DNA of 64,000 bases from Undaria pinnatifida (taxonomy: Eukaryota; Sar; Phaeophyceae; Laminariales; Alariaceae), in the NCBI GenBank assembly GCA_012845835.1, contig JABAKD010000001.1, positions 13,254,684-13,318,683 of the forward strand, read 5' to 3'. The position numbers and the translations under genes were made by a program. The notes below the pieces were generated by a model. The model was not told the DNA's origin and searched no databases. It saw only the letters and a list, made by a program, of their open reading frames with translations. This document shows, in pieces, positions 12,340 to 23,815 of the stretch (its first letter is position 1; every line of letters starts with the position of its first letter).

Positions 12340-12662
12340 GGCTGGAACATCTCCACTCGATGCTGCTCCTGCAGGTGAGGTGCATTGCTAGACCATATCT
12401 TGGAACTGATCGATCTGCTGGTGCAGCTCCCCTATCGTGTCTGACAACTCGCTGATCTGACCCCACGGCCCCTTAGACCGCCCCCCCACTGCCTTCAGTG
12501 CACTCCGCACTTGCGCGTCCCTACCCTCCATCGCACTAGGGGAACTGTCAGTTTTCATTTCCAGCCTCTCCAGTATCTCCTTCGTATCGGAGAGAGAGCC
12601 CTATCCCCGCAGATCGTCCTCAATTTCTGTTACTTTTTTTCCCCTCTCTTCCGCCATACCGT
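12340..12662 (-). pseudogene. Coiled-coil protein remnant with TAG stops
   Basis: Read leftwards from a run of seven A at about 12,635, one minus frame gives VTEIEDDLRG, a stop, then SLSDTKEILERLEMKTD and, further on, ISELSDTIGELHQQIDQFQ, a heptad-like pattern typical of coiled coils. Three in-frame TAG stops interrupt it. The A run would shift the frame relative to the hydrophobic segment just upstream (12,660-12,860). The protein family is not recognised. It could be the C-terminal half of the gene from which R1 repeats derive, but other R1 copies do not show this part. Confidence 0.35.
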
Positions 12663-13245
12663 CTCGCCACCGAGAAAATAACCTCCCCCTGAATACCCCC
12701 CCCATAATGTACAAAAAGACGAAAAACAAACGAAATAACAGGATCCCTCCCATAAAATGAAGTGAAAAAACTCAACCACATAGTACGCTACAAGCACCAA
12801 CAAGACGCAGCTTGCAAAGACGAGTATCGACCCTAACTTCTTCGAGCTCGCAGACGACGTCCTTAGAATAGTTATATACCTGGTAAAGAGACAATACCGT
12901 GAAACCTGAATGCCCCCCCACACTGTTGGCTTGACGGCTTGAAAGCCATTTCCGTAATGCATGCTCGTCTGTGTGGCTGAGGACAACGGGGTGGTATTCG
13001 GTTCCATGGTACAACTGGTGCATTGACGCGCCATCCGCATACAGTACGTAGGCATGCCTACAGTATGACCTACGACAACTCTTACGCAGTTCAAAACCCA
13101 CATTCTCACGCTTGGTTGTGATCCCCTATGATAATATTTCGCTTTTACTTGGACGAGTGCACGGGTATCAGGGGTACCCGGTACACTGCCGTACCTGGTA
13201 TACGTTTTGGAGACTCGTACGAGTGCACGAGTTCCCGGGGGCATT
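12660..13245 (-). pseudogene. R1 copy D: hydrophobic-segment reading frame
   Basis: This 204-codon minus frame contains SILVFASCVLLVLVAYYVV and further aromatic, hydrophobic residues, a likely membrane segment. It then has a Gly/Arg-rich end and a stop in the A run at 12,635. The part near 12,805-12,860 aligns with R1 copies A, B and C (SSK..FASCV) and with 59,640-59,700. The N-terminal portion is not similar to anything recognised. It is described as a decayed gene-like repeat; function unknown. Confidence 0.35.
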
Positions 13246-13494
13246 GGACCAGGGGTGGCATCGCGCCTGGTGCTGTGCCTGATGTCTGGTGTCCACTTCT
13301 GGCTTTGGATTCATCTCGTCGAACTAAACGCAGTGAGTGCTCTCGTACTGTAGAGTAACAGAAAAAAAACGCAGACAATTTTGCGTTCGATGTTCGGGGA
13401 TGACCCTGCTGAGGTGGCTGCGAGACTTAGGCCGTTTTACTTCTTAGGCCAAGATTGCAGCTCCAAGATTGCGGCTATCCTAAAGTAAATGGAA

Positions 13495-13825
13495 TGGAGC
13501 GCCGTTGCCCCAGTCGTGCCGTGGGCGTGGGGCGCTGCGCGCACCAATCGCGCTGCGCACGATGCACGGCGGCATTCATCTCACTTTCCAGGAAAAACCA
13601 CCCTGACGGGGTTTGTGTTCGGGTTCGGCTGTGTATGCAAAATAAGCCCAGCTACTGCAACCACACGCAACACCACCAATCACATCAGAACAGCCTTCAT
13701 GTTGGGAGACTCCGCGGCTGCAGAAAATAGCCAAATCCGAGAGCACTCGTCCCAATCGGGCCGTGGGAGTAGGGCATCCCGCGAACAGAGTCACGGAGAA
13801 CACGATGCACAGCGGCATCCATAGC
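13495..13825. repeat. Diverged direct duplication
   Basis: The segment at about 13,505-13,572 (GCCGTGGGCGTGGGGCG ... ACGATGCACGGCGGCATTCAT) matches 13,752-13,823 (GCCGTGGGAGTAGGGCA ... ACGATGCACAGCGGCATCCAT). On the minus strand both encode a peptide starting M(D/N)AAVHR. A 153-codon minus frame (13,576-14,037) overlaps it; its product is not recognised and its support is weak. Confidence 0.5.
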
Positions 13826-13829
13826 CCAT

Positions 13830-14465
13830 TCAAAGCCACAATATCCTGGAGGTTCGAGTGTTTTTGTTCCTGAAGGTTTAGTTTTACATGACGCAGAACA
13901 ACACGTGCGTGTTGCGTCAGAAGATGAGCCAGACCGAGCGAGGTACGCCAGGCCAGTCGTGATTTCGGGCACCGAGCACACACAACAGAGCCCCCTGGCT
14001 GATACACATATACACGGGTAGAAGAAGATCGTTCCACAGATGAGTTGTATTGAAATGTGTCATCTGCGGCTGTAGTTTTGTTGTACAGCTACTGTAGCTC
14101 CTGCTTGTGGCCATGCTGTATGATCACGGGTTCCACTTTAGCATTTTTCTCTTTCTTTTGTGCTGTATTTCGCACTGCAAGGTAGGCCGTGGGTTCCCAC
14201 GCAGGAGAAGATGATATCGACAGCCACAGCACCGGTTCGCTGAGCTGAACCCCCAGCGAGCTGCATCTGTGGTCCATCGCGAACGCATTCAGTCAAAATT
14301 GAGTACACAGCAGCAGCAACAACAGCGCCAACTCGCAGCAAATAAACCCCGGGCCGGGGATGGACTCGGGTAGGGGCTGAAAAAATAACAACAACAAACG
14401 CCTCTTCATCGTATGTTCGAGACCGCCAAGATATGTTATGTGCACAAAGTAAACCAATCGGGCCG
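13830..14465. other. No supported feature
   Basis: A minus frame of 138 codons (14,138-14,554) is present but shows no known motif and overlaps the tRNA-like segment at its right end. Confidence 0.4.
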
Positions 14466-14469
14466 TCGG

Positions 14470-14560
14470 TCGCTCCGGTGGTGTAGTGGTCAACCTCGAA
14501 CACTATTGAACTATAAATAGGGTTGGGGGGAGTCAGGGGTTCACACTTCGGCATGGAGAT
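14470..14560 (+). repeat. tRNA-like segment (possible SINE head)
   Basis: The sequence CCGGTGGTGTAGTGGTCAA looks like the D-arm/A-box of a tRNA gene. About 55 bases on, GGGGTTCACACTTC is a weak B-box. Acceptor and T stems do not pair, so this is not a functional tRNA. A second copy with the same A-box context lies on the minus strand at 43,119-43,193. A tRNA-derived SINE is the simplest reading. Confidence 0.4.
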
Positions 14561-15615
14561 ATTTTATCTCGAGACACCAGCTGCCGAGAGCGCGTAATAG
14601 CGTGGGCAAGCACAACTCGACGCGAGTCGATGAGAGAAGAAAGTGCGGGTTTTTTTTTGCTTTAGAATTGAAGGCGTGTACCGTAGTGGGGAGGGGAGTT
14701 AAGGGCTTGCTTTGTGACCCGGGGGCTGAGTTCTGTCTGCAGCAAGGGAGAATGATAAATGGCAAGTGCGAAAATTGTAGGGAAATAGCAGATAGATGGG
14801 ATGCACGAGGGAAAAAAACTGCTTCCAATAATGCGTGGGGCACACACTTAAGAGACGATCCGCGCGTGCTCTCATGCTCTTCGGCGTGTCAGACCTTTTT
14901 TTTCCATCATAAGAGCGCCACATGTCGTTTGTCTTGCCCGAGAGGCATGAGTATGGGCACAACCTGAACTCTGTGAAAGGGACGTTTTAACAACAACACA
15001 CGGGGGCCAAACACAACACAGAAATCTCCTTCCTCTCCTTTCACCTCAAGTTTCGCCGGAAGGGGTGCCAAATGGCCAGGTTCAAGTTCCGACCTACCTT
15101 TCACAGCAGGTAGCTGCGCAGGTAGCAGTGCAAGATAGGGAGGGTTTGCTCTTGGTTGCTACTGTGCTGTTCTCTTGGAAGGGCAGGGCTGGCAGTGCGG
15201 CGGGTAGGATCTGGTGTGGTGACCCCGCGGGGGAGGATTCCGCGGGGAACAGTACTTGTAGAGTGAGAAAGAATAATAACGTTGAAAACGCGGCATGTAT
15301 TTGGTGAGATTGTGGATCATTTTGGATACTCGCATGTGATTGGTCAGAAGGTTTTTCGGTAAAACACTCTTCTTCCGCCGCACTTGAGAGCATGGACCAA
15401 CGGAAATCGACGCGTTAGTTTATTGACCAATGGGGTCAAGCAAGAACGGACGTCGATATTTTCTTTCACCGACTTTACTGGCAAGGGCTGACGAGTACCG
15501 GCTGCAGAGTCGGCGTCCGGAACGACCAAGGCGCTGGACGAAAAACACACGATACTTCGCCACACCCACATCGATACACTCCCAACCCCGCTATCGTCCA
15601 ACACGTCCTGCGTAG
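14560..15615. other. No supported feature
   Basis: Frames up to 121 codons occur on both strands, without motifs. Confidence 0.4.
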
Positions 15616-15617
15616 AC

Positions 15618-15745
15618 CTACATATCGCACCACCACCACACCACCACCACCACACCACCACCACCACCGCAACCACCACCATCACCACCACCACCACCAC
15701 CACCACCACCACCACCACCACCACTACCACCGCCACCACCTCCAA
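15618..15745. repeat. (CCA)n trinucleotide array
   Basis: Nearly pure CCA repeats with occasional CAT and CGC units. The flanks at 15,555-15,610 and 15,770-15,830 resemble each other (CCCACATCGAT..ACTCCCAACC / CCCACATCGATT..CATACCCAACC, then CACGTCCTG). The array is therefore inside a diverged duplication of about 220 bp. Confidence 0.85.
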
Positions 15746-15849
15746 AGGCACCTCTACGCTACGCCAAGCCCACATCGATTCATACCCAACCACTCGTTCG
15801 ACACGTCCTGAGTACACTCACAGATCGCACCACCAACACACCGCCGCCG

Positions 15850-17780
15850 CCACCACCGCCAAGACCACCGCCACCACCTGCACGGGCACCTCTACTTGGC
15901 ACCAAACCGACGAAGGCGGGCAGCAACTCCGAGCTTCGAGAATCCTCCCAGGAAGAAAACACAAAGTGAGCTAGCACAACGTTGTTTTGGTTTTGTTTTA
16001 TACTTGTTCCTTCCGTAATCTTCGGACTTTTTCTTTCTCCTTCTCCTTCCCTAGACGTAACTCCGATTGAGGGCCACTAAGCAGGCTGTCCCCTTCGTAC
16101 CACGCCGCGCCGTTGGTTTTAGCACCACATGTCACGGTAATAAAGTTCGCAATTTTCTTTCCTCGTCGACTTACTTGCGTCGAACACCTGAAAGCCTTTT
16201 AACTTTTGTTCCTGATTGAGGGCTTTGGACGAGAAAAAGATAACAAACAATCACTCTTGTTTATGCCCTTTTCCTCGCAGGCGTTTGCCCAGTCAGTGGG
16301 CACGGCTGCGAGCAGCGCGCCTCTGTGTGTTGGGGGCCCACGCCGCGTGATGGCCGCGGTGGTGGTGGCTGTGGTGGTTCCCGTTTGAGGAGTAGCTGTT
16401 AAACAGTTGCTCTGATCCTTGTGACAACTTCTTCATTTATTTACAGGCCTCCTGCAAGAAATCGAATCTCCGGCATTGCTTCTGTAGTAGTACTATTAAA
16501 TAGACTGGACTAGCCCTAAAGAAGAAAAACGACAATTAATTTTATAAAATACCTGGTACGACACAGACGGCGTGGCGTGTGTATAGACTACAGGGAGCAC
16601 ATAGCACAACAGCAGTAGCACAGCGGCGTTAGCAACAGCTGGTGGTACTAGAAGTGTCGTGCCTTTCCATCGCCAGTGAGTGGCTGATCTCCTTGATGCC
16701 ATTTTTCGTCTTCCTAAGAACCCTACCCCGTCGCCGCTGGGAACTTAATCCCGAAAGGAGTCGTCCACATGGACATATATATATGTCATCAAGACGGAGC
16801 GCACACAACGAAAATGGCGTATTTGGAAAAGTGTCGTCGTCGAAGTATTTTCCATGAACACGTATCACTCGTCGTTGGTACGACCCGTCCCGATGTCGAG
16901 ATAACCAACTTGCACAATTTCGCCCACGGCGGTTCGCCGATGATGGGTGTGTTTGATGACGCGCGTAGTTTTTTTTTGACGGAACAGCCAACTTTTTGTT
17001 TGACTTTTTGACCGATGGCGCGACTAACGACGTGAACACAAAAACCTCTCGGTGTGTGTCTACAGGGTCGGAAAGTGGCACTGGCACACAGCGCACAAAA
17101 CATAGCACACGGCACACAGCACATACATGCCACACATCTCTCGGCGCAGCAAGAGCGCTTCTTCTGTACATCGCAAGGCAACGTCCGCGTGTCTCCCCCA
17201 GACTGCAGAGCTATTTCACGCTTTTCGTTCGTTTTCTCTTTCATTACTACAGTAGCATAGGCCCGCGCACAAGAAAGTGCCTTATAAGAACATACCAGGT
17301 TGATGACCACTTTTGGGTCGAGACTTGAAAAATAGCTCTAAAAACGAAGGAGACCTCGTTTTGGTGAACAAGTAAAAATCTCATTAGGATTTCAGGCTCT
17401 CAGGTGTCCAGCTCTTCGGAACCAGCCCAACATCTGAACCGAGGCAAGGGTTATCTAAACCGAGGCAAGGGTCACGTACATACATCGGTATTTTCTCGAC
17501 TATTCAGCTCTTCGTGTTGAACGTGCAGTACATTACTCCATAATTCTTCAATAGTACCATAGTGCCCTAATTGGTATGATATGCATGATTCCAAAAAAAC
17601 TCGGCACAACCTGGGACAACCCAGGGGCGAGACAGTACGGCTACAAGCATACAGCTTGCCCGGTTCCACACGCACCTCTGCTGATCACCCGCTATACTCT
17701 CGTTCACATAATGCTACGTGAGGTGGTGCACTCTAAAACCCTCAAGGCATACTCCGTCCGTGTATCGGCATTCAGCAGAT
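15850..17780. other. No supported gene; unassigned frames
   Basis: An 80-codon plus frame at 16,769-17,011 and a 180-codon minus frame at 16,629-17,171 overlap. The plus frame has a protein-like composition (VGTTRPDVEITNLHNFAHGG), but no family is recognised and no splice context could be judged. Confidence 0.35.
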
Positions 17781-18005
17781 CGTCATCATATTGGTATCCT
17801 GGCTCATAAGCCGATTTATCGGCTTGGCACACGCCGGCATTATACAGCAGGGTACACGCCGGCATTACACACAAGAACCACAACAACTGATTTTTTTACA
17901 GCAGCTGTGCTTATGCAAGCACGCGGTTCTGGCCAACTTCTTATAGTACAGCAGTCCGTCGTAGAAACAGCACTACTACTTGTAGTGTCAGTGTAATCTG
18001 CTGTA
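17780..18005. repeat. Dispersed repeat family R2, copy 1
   Basis: It matches 24,670-24,880. Shared parts are two CGCCGGCATTA(C/T)A-type boxes, GCACGCGGTT(C/T)TGGCCAAC, a TACAGC..GTC(C)GTCGTAGA segment, and a final AGTGT(A/G)ATC. No reading frame is conserved between the copies. Confidence 0.65.
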
Positions 18006-18009
18006 ATAT

Positions 18010-18700
18010 CATACAAGGGCTCCGTATGCGTGCTGGCATTCTCCAAAATATACATCATCAGTGTCTGCACTATAGTCTTTATAAAGTTTTAAGATGTCTG
18101 TAGAACGAATGCAATGCGAAAGTATTCGATGAAGGCAATGCTAAGTTGTATAAAAATCATAGTAACGCAAAATAATGAAGACGCATGCCAAGCGTTACAG
18201 GCGGAAGGGGAAACACAACATAAGACATTGCGCTGAGAAAACGGGAGTGCTGGATATCAACGATTGCGGCGACGAACATACAAACATAAACCTGGGGTGT
18301 CATTTGAAGTTCGAAGAAGGATGTTCCGGACACGTCCAGGACACCAGAAGTGCAAAAAAAAAACGGTGGTTGTTTTTCTGTGACTTACAACCGCAAAATT
18401 TAAATGCTATTCGGAAATAGTCCATCGCAATTCCACTTCCACGAAATACACTCAGTCAGACGTATATCCAGAGCGCCTGCCAGGCAAGGCGTCAATGTTG
18501 GCGGAGATCAAATACATATAATATGTATACTGTCTTATAATTAGCGACCTCAGAGCCCCACATCGGCGCGGTAAAAACATGGTAACTACATGGTTGCACC
18601 TATCGATTGAAAGGTTCTATCTTGCGATCCATGTACAATAGCACACCACGAAGCTACAACACATTACATACCACATCTAAAACCTGTTTTGTATACCACA
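18010..18700. other. No supported gene
   Basis: An 81-codon plus frame at 18,175-18,420 begins with a Lys/Arg/His-rich stretch and contains four Cys. No family is recognised. The remainder is AT-rich. Confidence 0.35.
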
Positions 18701-18729
18701 CTTAAGTTAACATCAAATCTGCTGGAATA

Positions 18730-19580
18730 ATCTACAGTATCAGGCAGGTGATATAATATATGCATTCCTTCTAAAACCGTCAGATTTGTCCACTTGAAGG
18801 ATTTGCAGTTTCCGCGCACATATTGAGTTGTCCCGCCCCCCCCCCCGATCCCTCTTGTTCAAACACTCCACCTAAAATCAAATTCTGCCAGAGTAAGAAA
18901 CACTACCAGGCAGCTGATATCACCTCGTCATCTTTGTAGCCAGCCATGTCGTAGCTCCGTTTATTTCCGCCCCCCCCCGCCCCCCCCTTTTTTTTTCCCG
19001 CCGTTCCCCCTTGTTCAAACACCCACCAAAAATAAAAATATGATAGAGTAATAAACACTACCAGGCAGTTGTTGATATCACCTCATTGTTTTTCTAGCCA
19101 TCCATGCCGTGGCTCCAATCCCCCTGCCCAAAGAGAAAACGGCCCCTCCTTCCCCACCACCTGCTCAATCGCCTATTAATAGACCTAGCACCACGTGCAT
19201 AGCAAGTCCCCACATCTATGCGGACCTAAAGCTGTTGGAAATCCCCCCCTCCCGCACACCTTCGAACACTCCACCCTCTTTTCACTAGTTGTACGACATA
19301 CAGCATACACTTGATAAACTGATGCATTTCCTTCCACAGCTGTGTCAGATTTGTCCACCTCAAAAATGGGTTTTATATTTTTCGCGCACAGACTCACCAA
19401 CATAATCCTATTGACCCTGATACAAGCTACACTGAAGTTCTCGTCTAAGGGGAGTAGCCGACGCATATCCTTCATGAGGACACGCACACAGTACTACGCG
19501 CGATCGGAGTATCACACACAGCTTGCAAAGGTGAGTTCGAAAAAATCTTCGATCTCACAGCTGGAGTGTATACTTTTTTA
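18730..19580. repeat. Dispersed repeat family R1, copy C (three internal units)
   Basis: Three partial units start near 18,765, 18,905 and 19,190. Each has C-runs of seven or more and a TTGTTCAAACAC or TTCGAACACTCC box. The right part (19,300-19,575) aligns with copies A and B almost throughout. The 100-codon minus frame at 19,185-19,487 contains VNRIMLVSLCAKNIKPIFE, compared with VNRVMLINLCAEIIKPVIE in copy B. The peptide is thus conserved between these two copies. Confidence 0.75.
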
Positions 19581-19826
19581 TAATATATAGACTAGACCTA
19601 TACATATTAGACTATTTCAAGCAAAGAGGGTTGTTGCTCAGCCCGAGAAACTCAAATATACATTATTTGAAAATATGTCAAATTAAATTTTGGTCCAGAA
19701 CGCCGTCAACTTTGTTTTCGACTCAATCAATACAAAAAAAATCCCTCACGGATAATACGGTAAACACAGCGGAAACTACACAGTAAAAGTTCTAAAACAA
19801 GATTAAAAATACGCCCAGATGGTTCG

Positions 19827-19850
19827 CCCCCCCCCCCCCCCCCCCCCCCC
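19827..19850. repeat. Poly-C run of 24
   Basis: Twenty-four C followed by GCCCC. A further run of about 15 C lies at 20,157-20,171. Confidence 0.95.
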
Positions 19851-20126
19851 GCCCCGCTTGAAACAAAGGGCGATGCGGTACCGGCCCAAAGCAACAATAA
19901 ACGCGGATATTCCTGAGAATACTGGCAGGAAGAACGGCTCGTACGCCAAACCATTCGTACCGCAGCATAAAAATATTACAAACCATACTACGGGTACTTC
20001 CGCAGAGGAAACATGAAAAGAAAACTGCCAAGGTCATACGTACCCCTAGTCTGTGTGGTCATCCTCGTTTTAGACGATGTTCCGTAATGGCTAATCACAG
20101 CACCCCCCGCGCTAAAACTACGCAGG

Positions 20127-21140
20127 TCATGAGTACACCCCCATCGTAATAAGCTTCCCCCCCCCCCCCCCGGCCCGGTAGAAAAACAACGGTTTCCTCA
20201 TAAAACCCCGGAGAGCGGCAAATAAATGTCGCTGCCAATGTGAAGCAACGACGCTGACGTCCTTGGTGTCCGTTGACTGACCATCAACTGCTACCCCATT
20301 CAACGCCCAAAGCAACTCCGTATTGAGTGACCCACACCACCAAACAAAGCGAAACAAATTCCGTGTGGCAAGCTGAACGCAAGTTACTGGGAAGGAAACC
20401 AGCATAATCTTGGAGATTTAAGACGTGCTGATATGATGAAGCCGGTCCTAGCGCTGAGACGGTGGTGATCTTGGTGCAGTCAGGATCACGGTGGGCGCAG
20501 GGGCAGCAGTAGTGGAGATACCGAGTGACTCGTAATGTTGGCTGTTGCTGTCGTAGATAACACATACTCCCTATATTGTTGGGGCTAATGTTTGCCATAC
20601 TACTATTAATAGGTCATTTCGGGTGTTCTATCGACCACGGCATAGCCAAGATGCCAACATGCTTCGGCGGCGGAAATGTACCTTGGTGTGTACGGTATTG
20701 TTCCATTTCGCTACTTATTGCCGAAAACCCGAGCTTTAGCCATGTCTGCACCTTTGGTGGCGTATTAAAATATGCATTCAGCACCGGATGCAGTGGTCTG
20801 GCGACCTCGTCATAAATAAGACAATCATATTTCAGCAGCAAGCACGTGTTGCACGGAAATACCCACTGATTGCTATTTGGAACATGTTGCCAAACTCCTC
20901 CAATTATTTGATGGATGGCAGGGTAATCTCCGTTGTCAGTTCTGCGGTATTCTGCACGGCCAGTCATTTCGTGAACAGTCGCCAATGTTCTGAAAGCTCA
21001 AGTGTTGTACTTCGAGCAGCGCTTTGTCTGGAGCAGGTGGAGGCGCAATGTCCATGTTTAATGCGCGAGTTAACGCGCGAGTTATTGGGCGAGCGGGACG
21101 TGACCCACGTAGAAGTTGTTTTTTCGTCGAATGCGACATG
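20127..21140 (-). other. Unassigned minus-strand reading frames
   Basis: Four minus frames follow one another: 20,936-21,139, 20,614-20,985 (123 codons), 20,284-20,598 (104 codons) and 20,127-20,405. The longest contains WVFPCNTCLLLKYDCLIYDE and has protein-like composition. No family is recognised. Overlapping frame changes suggest either a decayed transposon gene or chance. Confidence 0.3.
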
Positions 21141-21183
21141 GTTCTTCAGTATTGAATAAAGTGTTACCAAGTAAGAGCTTGGA

Positions 21184-21327
21184 ATGCCCGGAGAAAAAAA
21201 AAGAGATTTGAATGCTCCAGAGTTCAGAGTCGTGCAGGCTAAACAATCACCTGGCGTTCTTCAGAAGCTGGCCAATTCGGCGGTGGTCTCGGCTGAAGGG
21301 TTAGGGGTTTCCTTAGCGGGAGCCTAA
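21184..21327 (+). other. Small plus-strand frame, 47 codons
   Basis: An ATG at 21,184 opens a frame with MPGEKKRDLNAPEFRVVQ and further on KLANSAVVSAEGLGVSLAG before a TAA. It could be an exon or a chance frame. On the opposite strand, about 21,570-21,790 reads as protein-like (GITMGCTGDLRKGQLVVKE) with one stop. Neither is recognised. Confidence 0.25.
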
Positions 21328-21879
21328 TCGAGGCGCCTGGTCAACGCCGTCTCGTTGATGATATTGAGGACCCGTGCCGAGTGATGCAGCGCAGGAGGGG
21401 GTGGGAGAAAGGGACGGGGTGGGTGATCGGAGAAGGCGGCGGGAGGGGGAGAAAGAGTAGGGAAGATGTGTGAGGAAATCAACTGAATGAGAAAACAGCG
21501 AAATAGCGCGAATCACATATACGACATAGGTGATGAAGAGATTTGACCAAATAGTCAACACATACATGAGGGTCTACACACCGCCCTGGGAAGGAAGGAG
21601 CGAGAATCAGTGGCGCCCACCTTCTCTTCCCACAGGTGCTTGACGCGGTAGTTGTGAAGATACGGCTCTTTTCACTCCTTCACCACGAGCTGCCCTTTGC
21701 GCAGGTCACCGGTGCAGCCCATAGTGATGCCCTTGTCGAGTTTGTCTCTTCGTCGTTCAGAAGGCACAATGACTGTGGCATAACGTCAAAAATACAAAGG
21801 TATGTTTTCCGTATGGTTTAGACGCTTGGTATTGGTGCAGACAGAAGCGATGGCGTGACGAAGCTTTTATTATGAAAGT

Positions 21880-22140
21880 TGCCGCCGCTACTCTGCATGC
21901 GCAATCAACCTAAATAATCAGCACCAAACACTATGTATGATAAGCGTTCGTTGATGCTGTGTAAGTTGCCGCTTCTCTGCGGTGATCGGGTATAGATGCA
22001 TCCGTAATCAACCTCAACATACCTGGTACGTACTTTGGTTGACAGCGGTGTTGATATGACGCTATTCTGCAGGGTTTGAGTCAAATTCCCTCTACCCTGC
22101 TGTGGCGGGCTACTGAATGCACCCGTACTCAACCTGGTGC
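21880..22140. repeat. Degenerate tandem repeat, period about 100 bp
   Basis: Units with CTCTGC/CTACTG, ATGC.(T/C)CCGTA(A/C)TCAACCT and CAACATAC-like ends occur at about 21,885, 21,970 and 22,095. Confidence 0.45.
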
Positions 22141-22258
22141 TTCAACACTACAATAAAGTTGACGAAGAACGTATAATACCGGGTTTCTGCGTACCAGGTA
22201 GTAGATGGGTCCGACGAACATCAGAACGCATAGTGGTATGTAATCACACCACAACTTC

Positions 22259-22589
22259 ACCGTCTGAATGTATGTAACACTTCGGAACGAAACGAAGCCG
22301 GCAACATCACAATGTCTGATTCGCCTTACCCTGAGCTGGTCCTCCTTCACCGGTGTCAAGTTCGGGCATTTGTTACTACGAAGCCGGCAACATCACAATG
22401 TCTGATTCGCCTTACCCTGAGCTGGTTCTCCTTCACCGGTGTCAAGTTCGGGCATTTGCTACTACCTGTTTTGCAAAAAGTCCCCGAACTAGACACCGGT
22501 GAAAGAGGACCAGCTCGGGGTAAGACGAATCAGACAATGTGATGTTGCCGGCTTTGTTTCGTTCGGAACTGTTGCATACATTCAGACTG
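22259..22589. repeat. Foldback element with 108-bp inverted arms
   Basis: The left arm (about 22,259-22,366) is the reverse complement of the right arm (about 22,482-22,589) with roughly a dozen differences. Between them is an extra direct copy: the unit at 22,293 repeats at 22,379 with an 86-bp period. There are thus three copies of one unit, two direct and one inverted. Frames through it repeat the peptide SPYPELVL. A foldback or MITE-like element is likely; no clear target-site duplication was seen. Confidence 0.75.
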
Positions 22590-22599
22590 TGAGAAATTA

Positions 22600-23260
22600 A
22601 ACACACGCTTGACGCGAAACAACTACGAAGGGCAAAGGCAACGGTAGGTTTATGTTGGGGACGAACTGTACTGATGGCTATCCGGCTGAACGGCGACATC
22701 GGCGAGAAATTACGACGACGAGGACGGTTGTAGATCTCCGATGGAAGATCGCCCAAACGTTTTTACTCGTAATATTCTATATATATATGTCAGCAATTTC
22801 TGATGACGCAGTCACGTACCACTACAAAACTTTACACCGGAATTTATTTCCGGGCCCTCGTGAGTCCCTCTCGCCGGTATTCTTGCCTGCCGAAGGCGTG
22901 CCGGCGACGCTCTGGATGCAGACCAGGCAGTTATGCTCGGATCCGTGTTCGGCTCTGAAGATGCTGCACGAAAACTGACAGGTTGGGTTGTCGCGAAAGA
23001 CCTCAGTGATCAAACTTGTTGCCGTCGTCCTTCGACTTGACGGCAATGAAGCCTGAGCATTCTGGCACAGGGCAGGGCCAGTTCGGGTTCCCCACAGTGC
23101 CTGGTCTTGAGGTGCCAACGGCACGCCACTCCGCACTTGAATAAGATGACTTGCGCTTTGCAAGGGAGTTCTGGGACAGTGCTGTCATTGCTGTTGTTGG
23201 TGGCTCTGGGTGTGTGGGACATCTGTACGAAGGAATGAACGGCAGGGGGTGGGTTTTTAT
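22600..23260. other. No supported gene
   Basis: Overlapping frames up to 113 codons on both strands, unrecognised. Confidence 0.4.
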
Positions 23261-23264
23261 CTTG

Positions 23265-23815
23265 GGATCCGTACGTAGAAGAGGTGTCGTTCCATATCTC
23301 GAATACTCGTATATTCACCTATGCCAATTATATATTATGCGAACGAATTGATCCTTGAATCTTCTAAACGATTTAACCCGTACAATTACGTAGAAAAATG
23401 CTGTTCCTTATCTTGAAAACTCGAATATATAGCGGTATCAATCATAGACATTGCGAACGAATTGACCATTGGATCTTCGATCGAATATACAGGTACAATG
23501 ATGTAGAAGGGTGTTGTTCCATATGCTCGATACCTGTGTATATATCAAATATCTATCCAGACCAATTATATATCTGGCGAACGAGTTGACCCGTTGAACA
23601 TTCCAACCCTCGTGAGAGCGAATCTCCCAACAAAATTAAGCCGTACAATAGCAGGGTGTCTTGTCCATATCATTAGATTGTGACCCTTCAATCTTCCAAC
23701 CGTATCATAGAGGGGTTCTGTCCATAACAATTATCACATTCCGAGCGAATTGATCCTTGAAAATTCGAAACAAATTGATATGTACAATCGAAGGGGTTCT
23801 GGTTGTGATGGCTCC
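23265..23815. repeat. Tandem array, unit about 120 bp, four to five copies
   Basis: Units start with GTACAAT..CGTAGAA (or TACAATGATGTAGAAGG) and a TGTTGTTCCATAT box. They continue with CTCGAATA-type AT-rich sequence, then TTGCGAACGAATTGA(T/C)C and TTGAATCTTC. Starts fall near 23,265, 23,385, 23,495, 23,650 and 23,790 with growing divergence to the right. Confidence 0.7.

Noticed and set aside
14470-14560. Functional tRNA gene
   Set aside because: A-box-like text is present but the acceptor and T stems do not pair. The same holds for 43,119-43,193 and for the GGTTCGAATC word near 27,475.
15344-15817. 157-codon minus frame with poly-Val
   Set aside because: Produced by the (CCA)n array.
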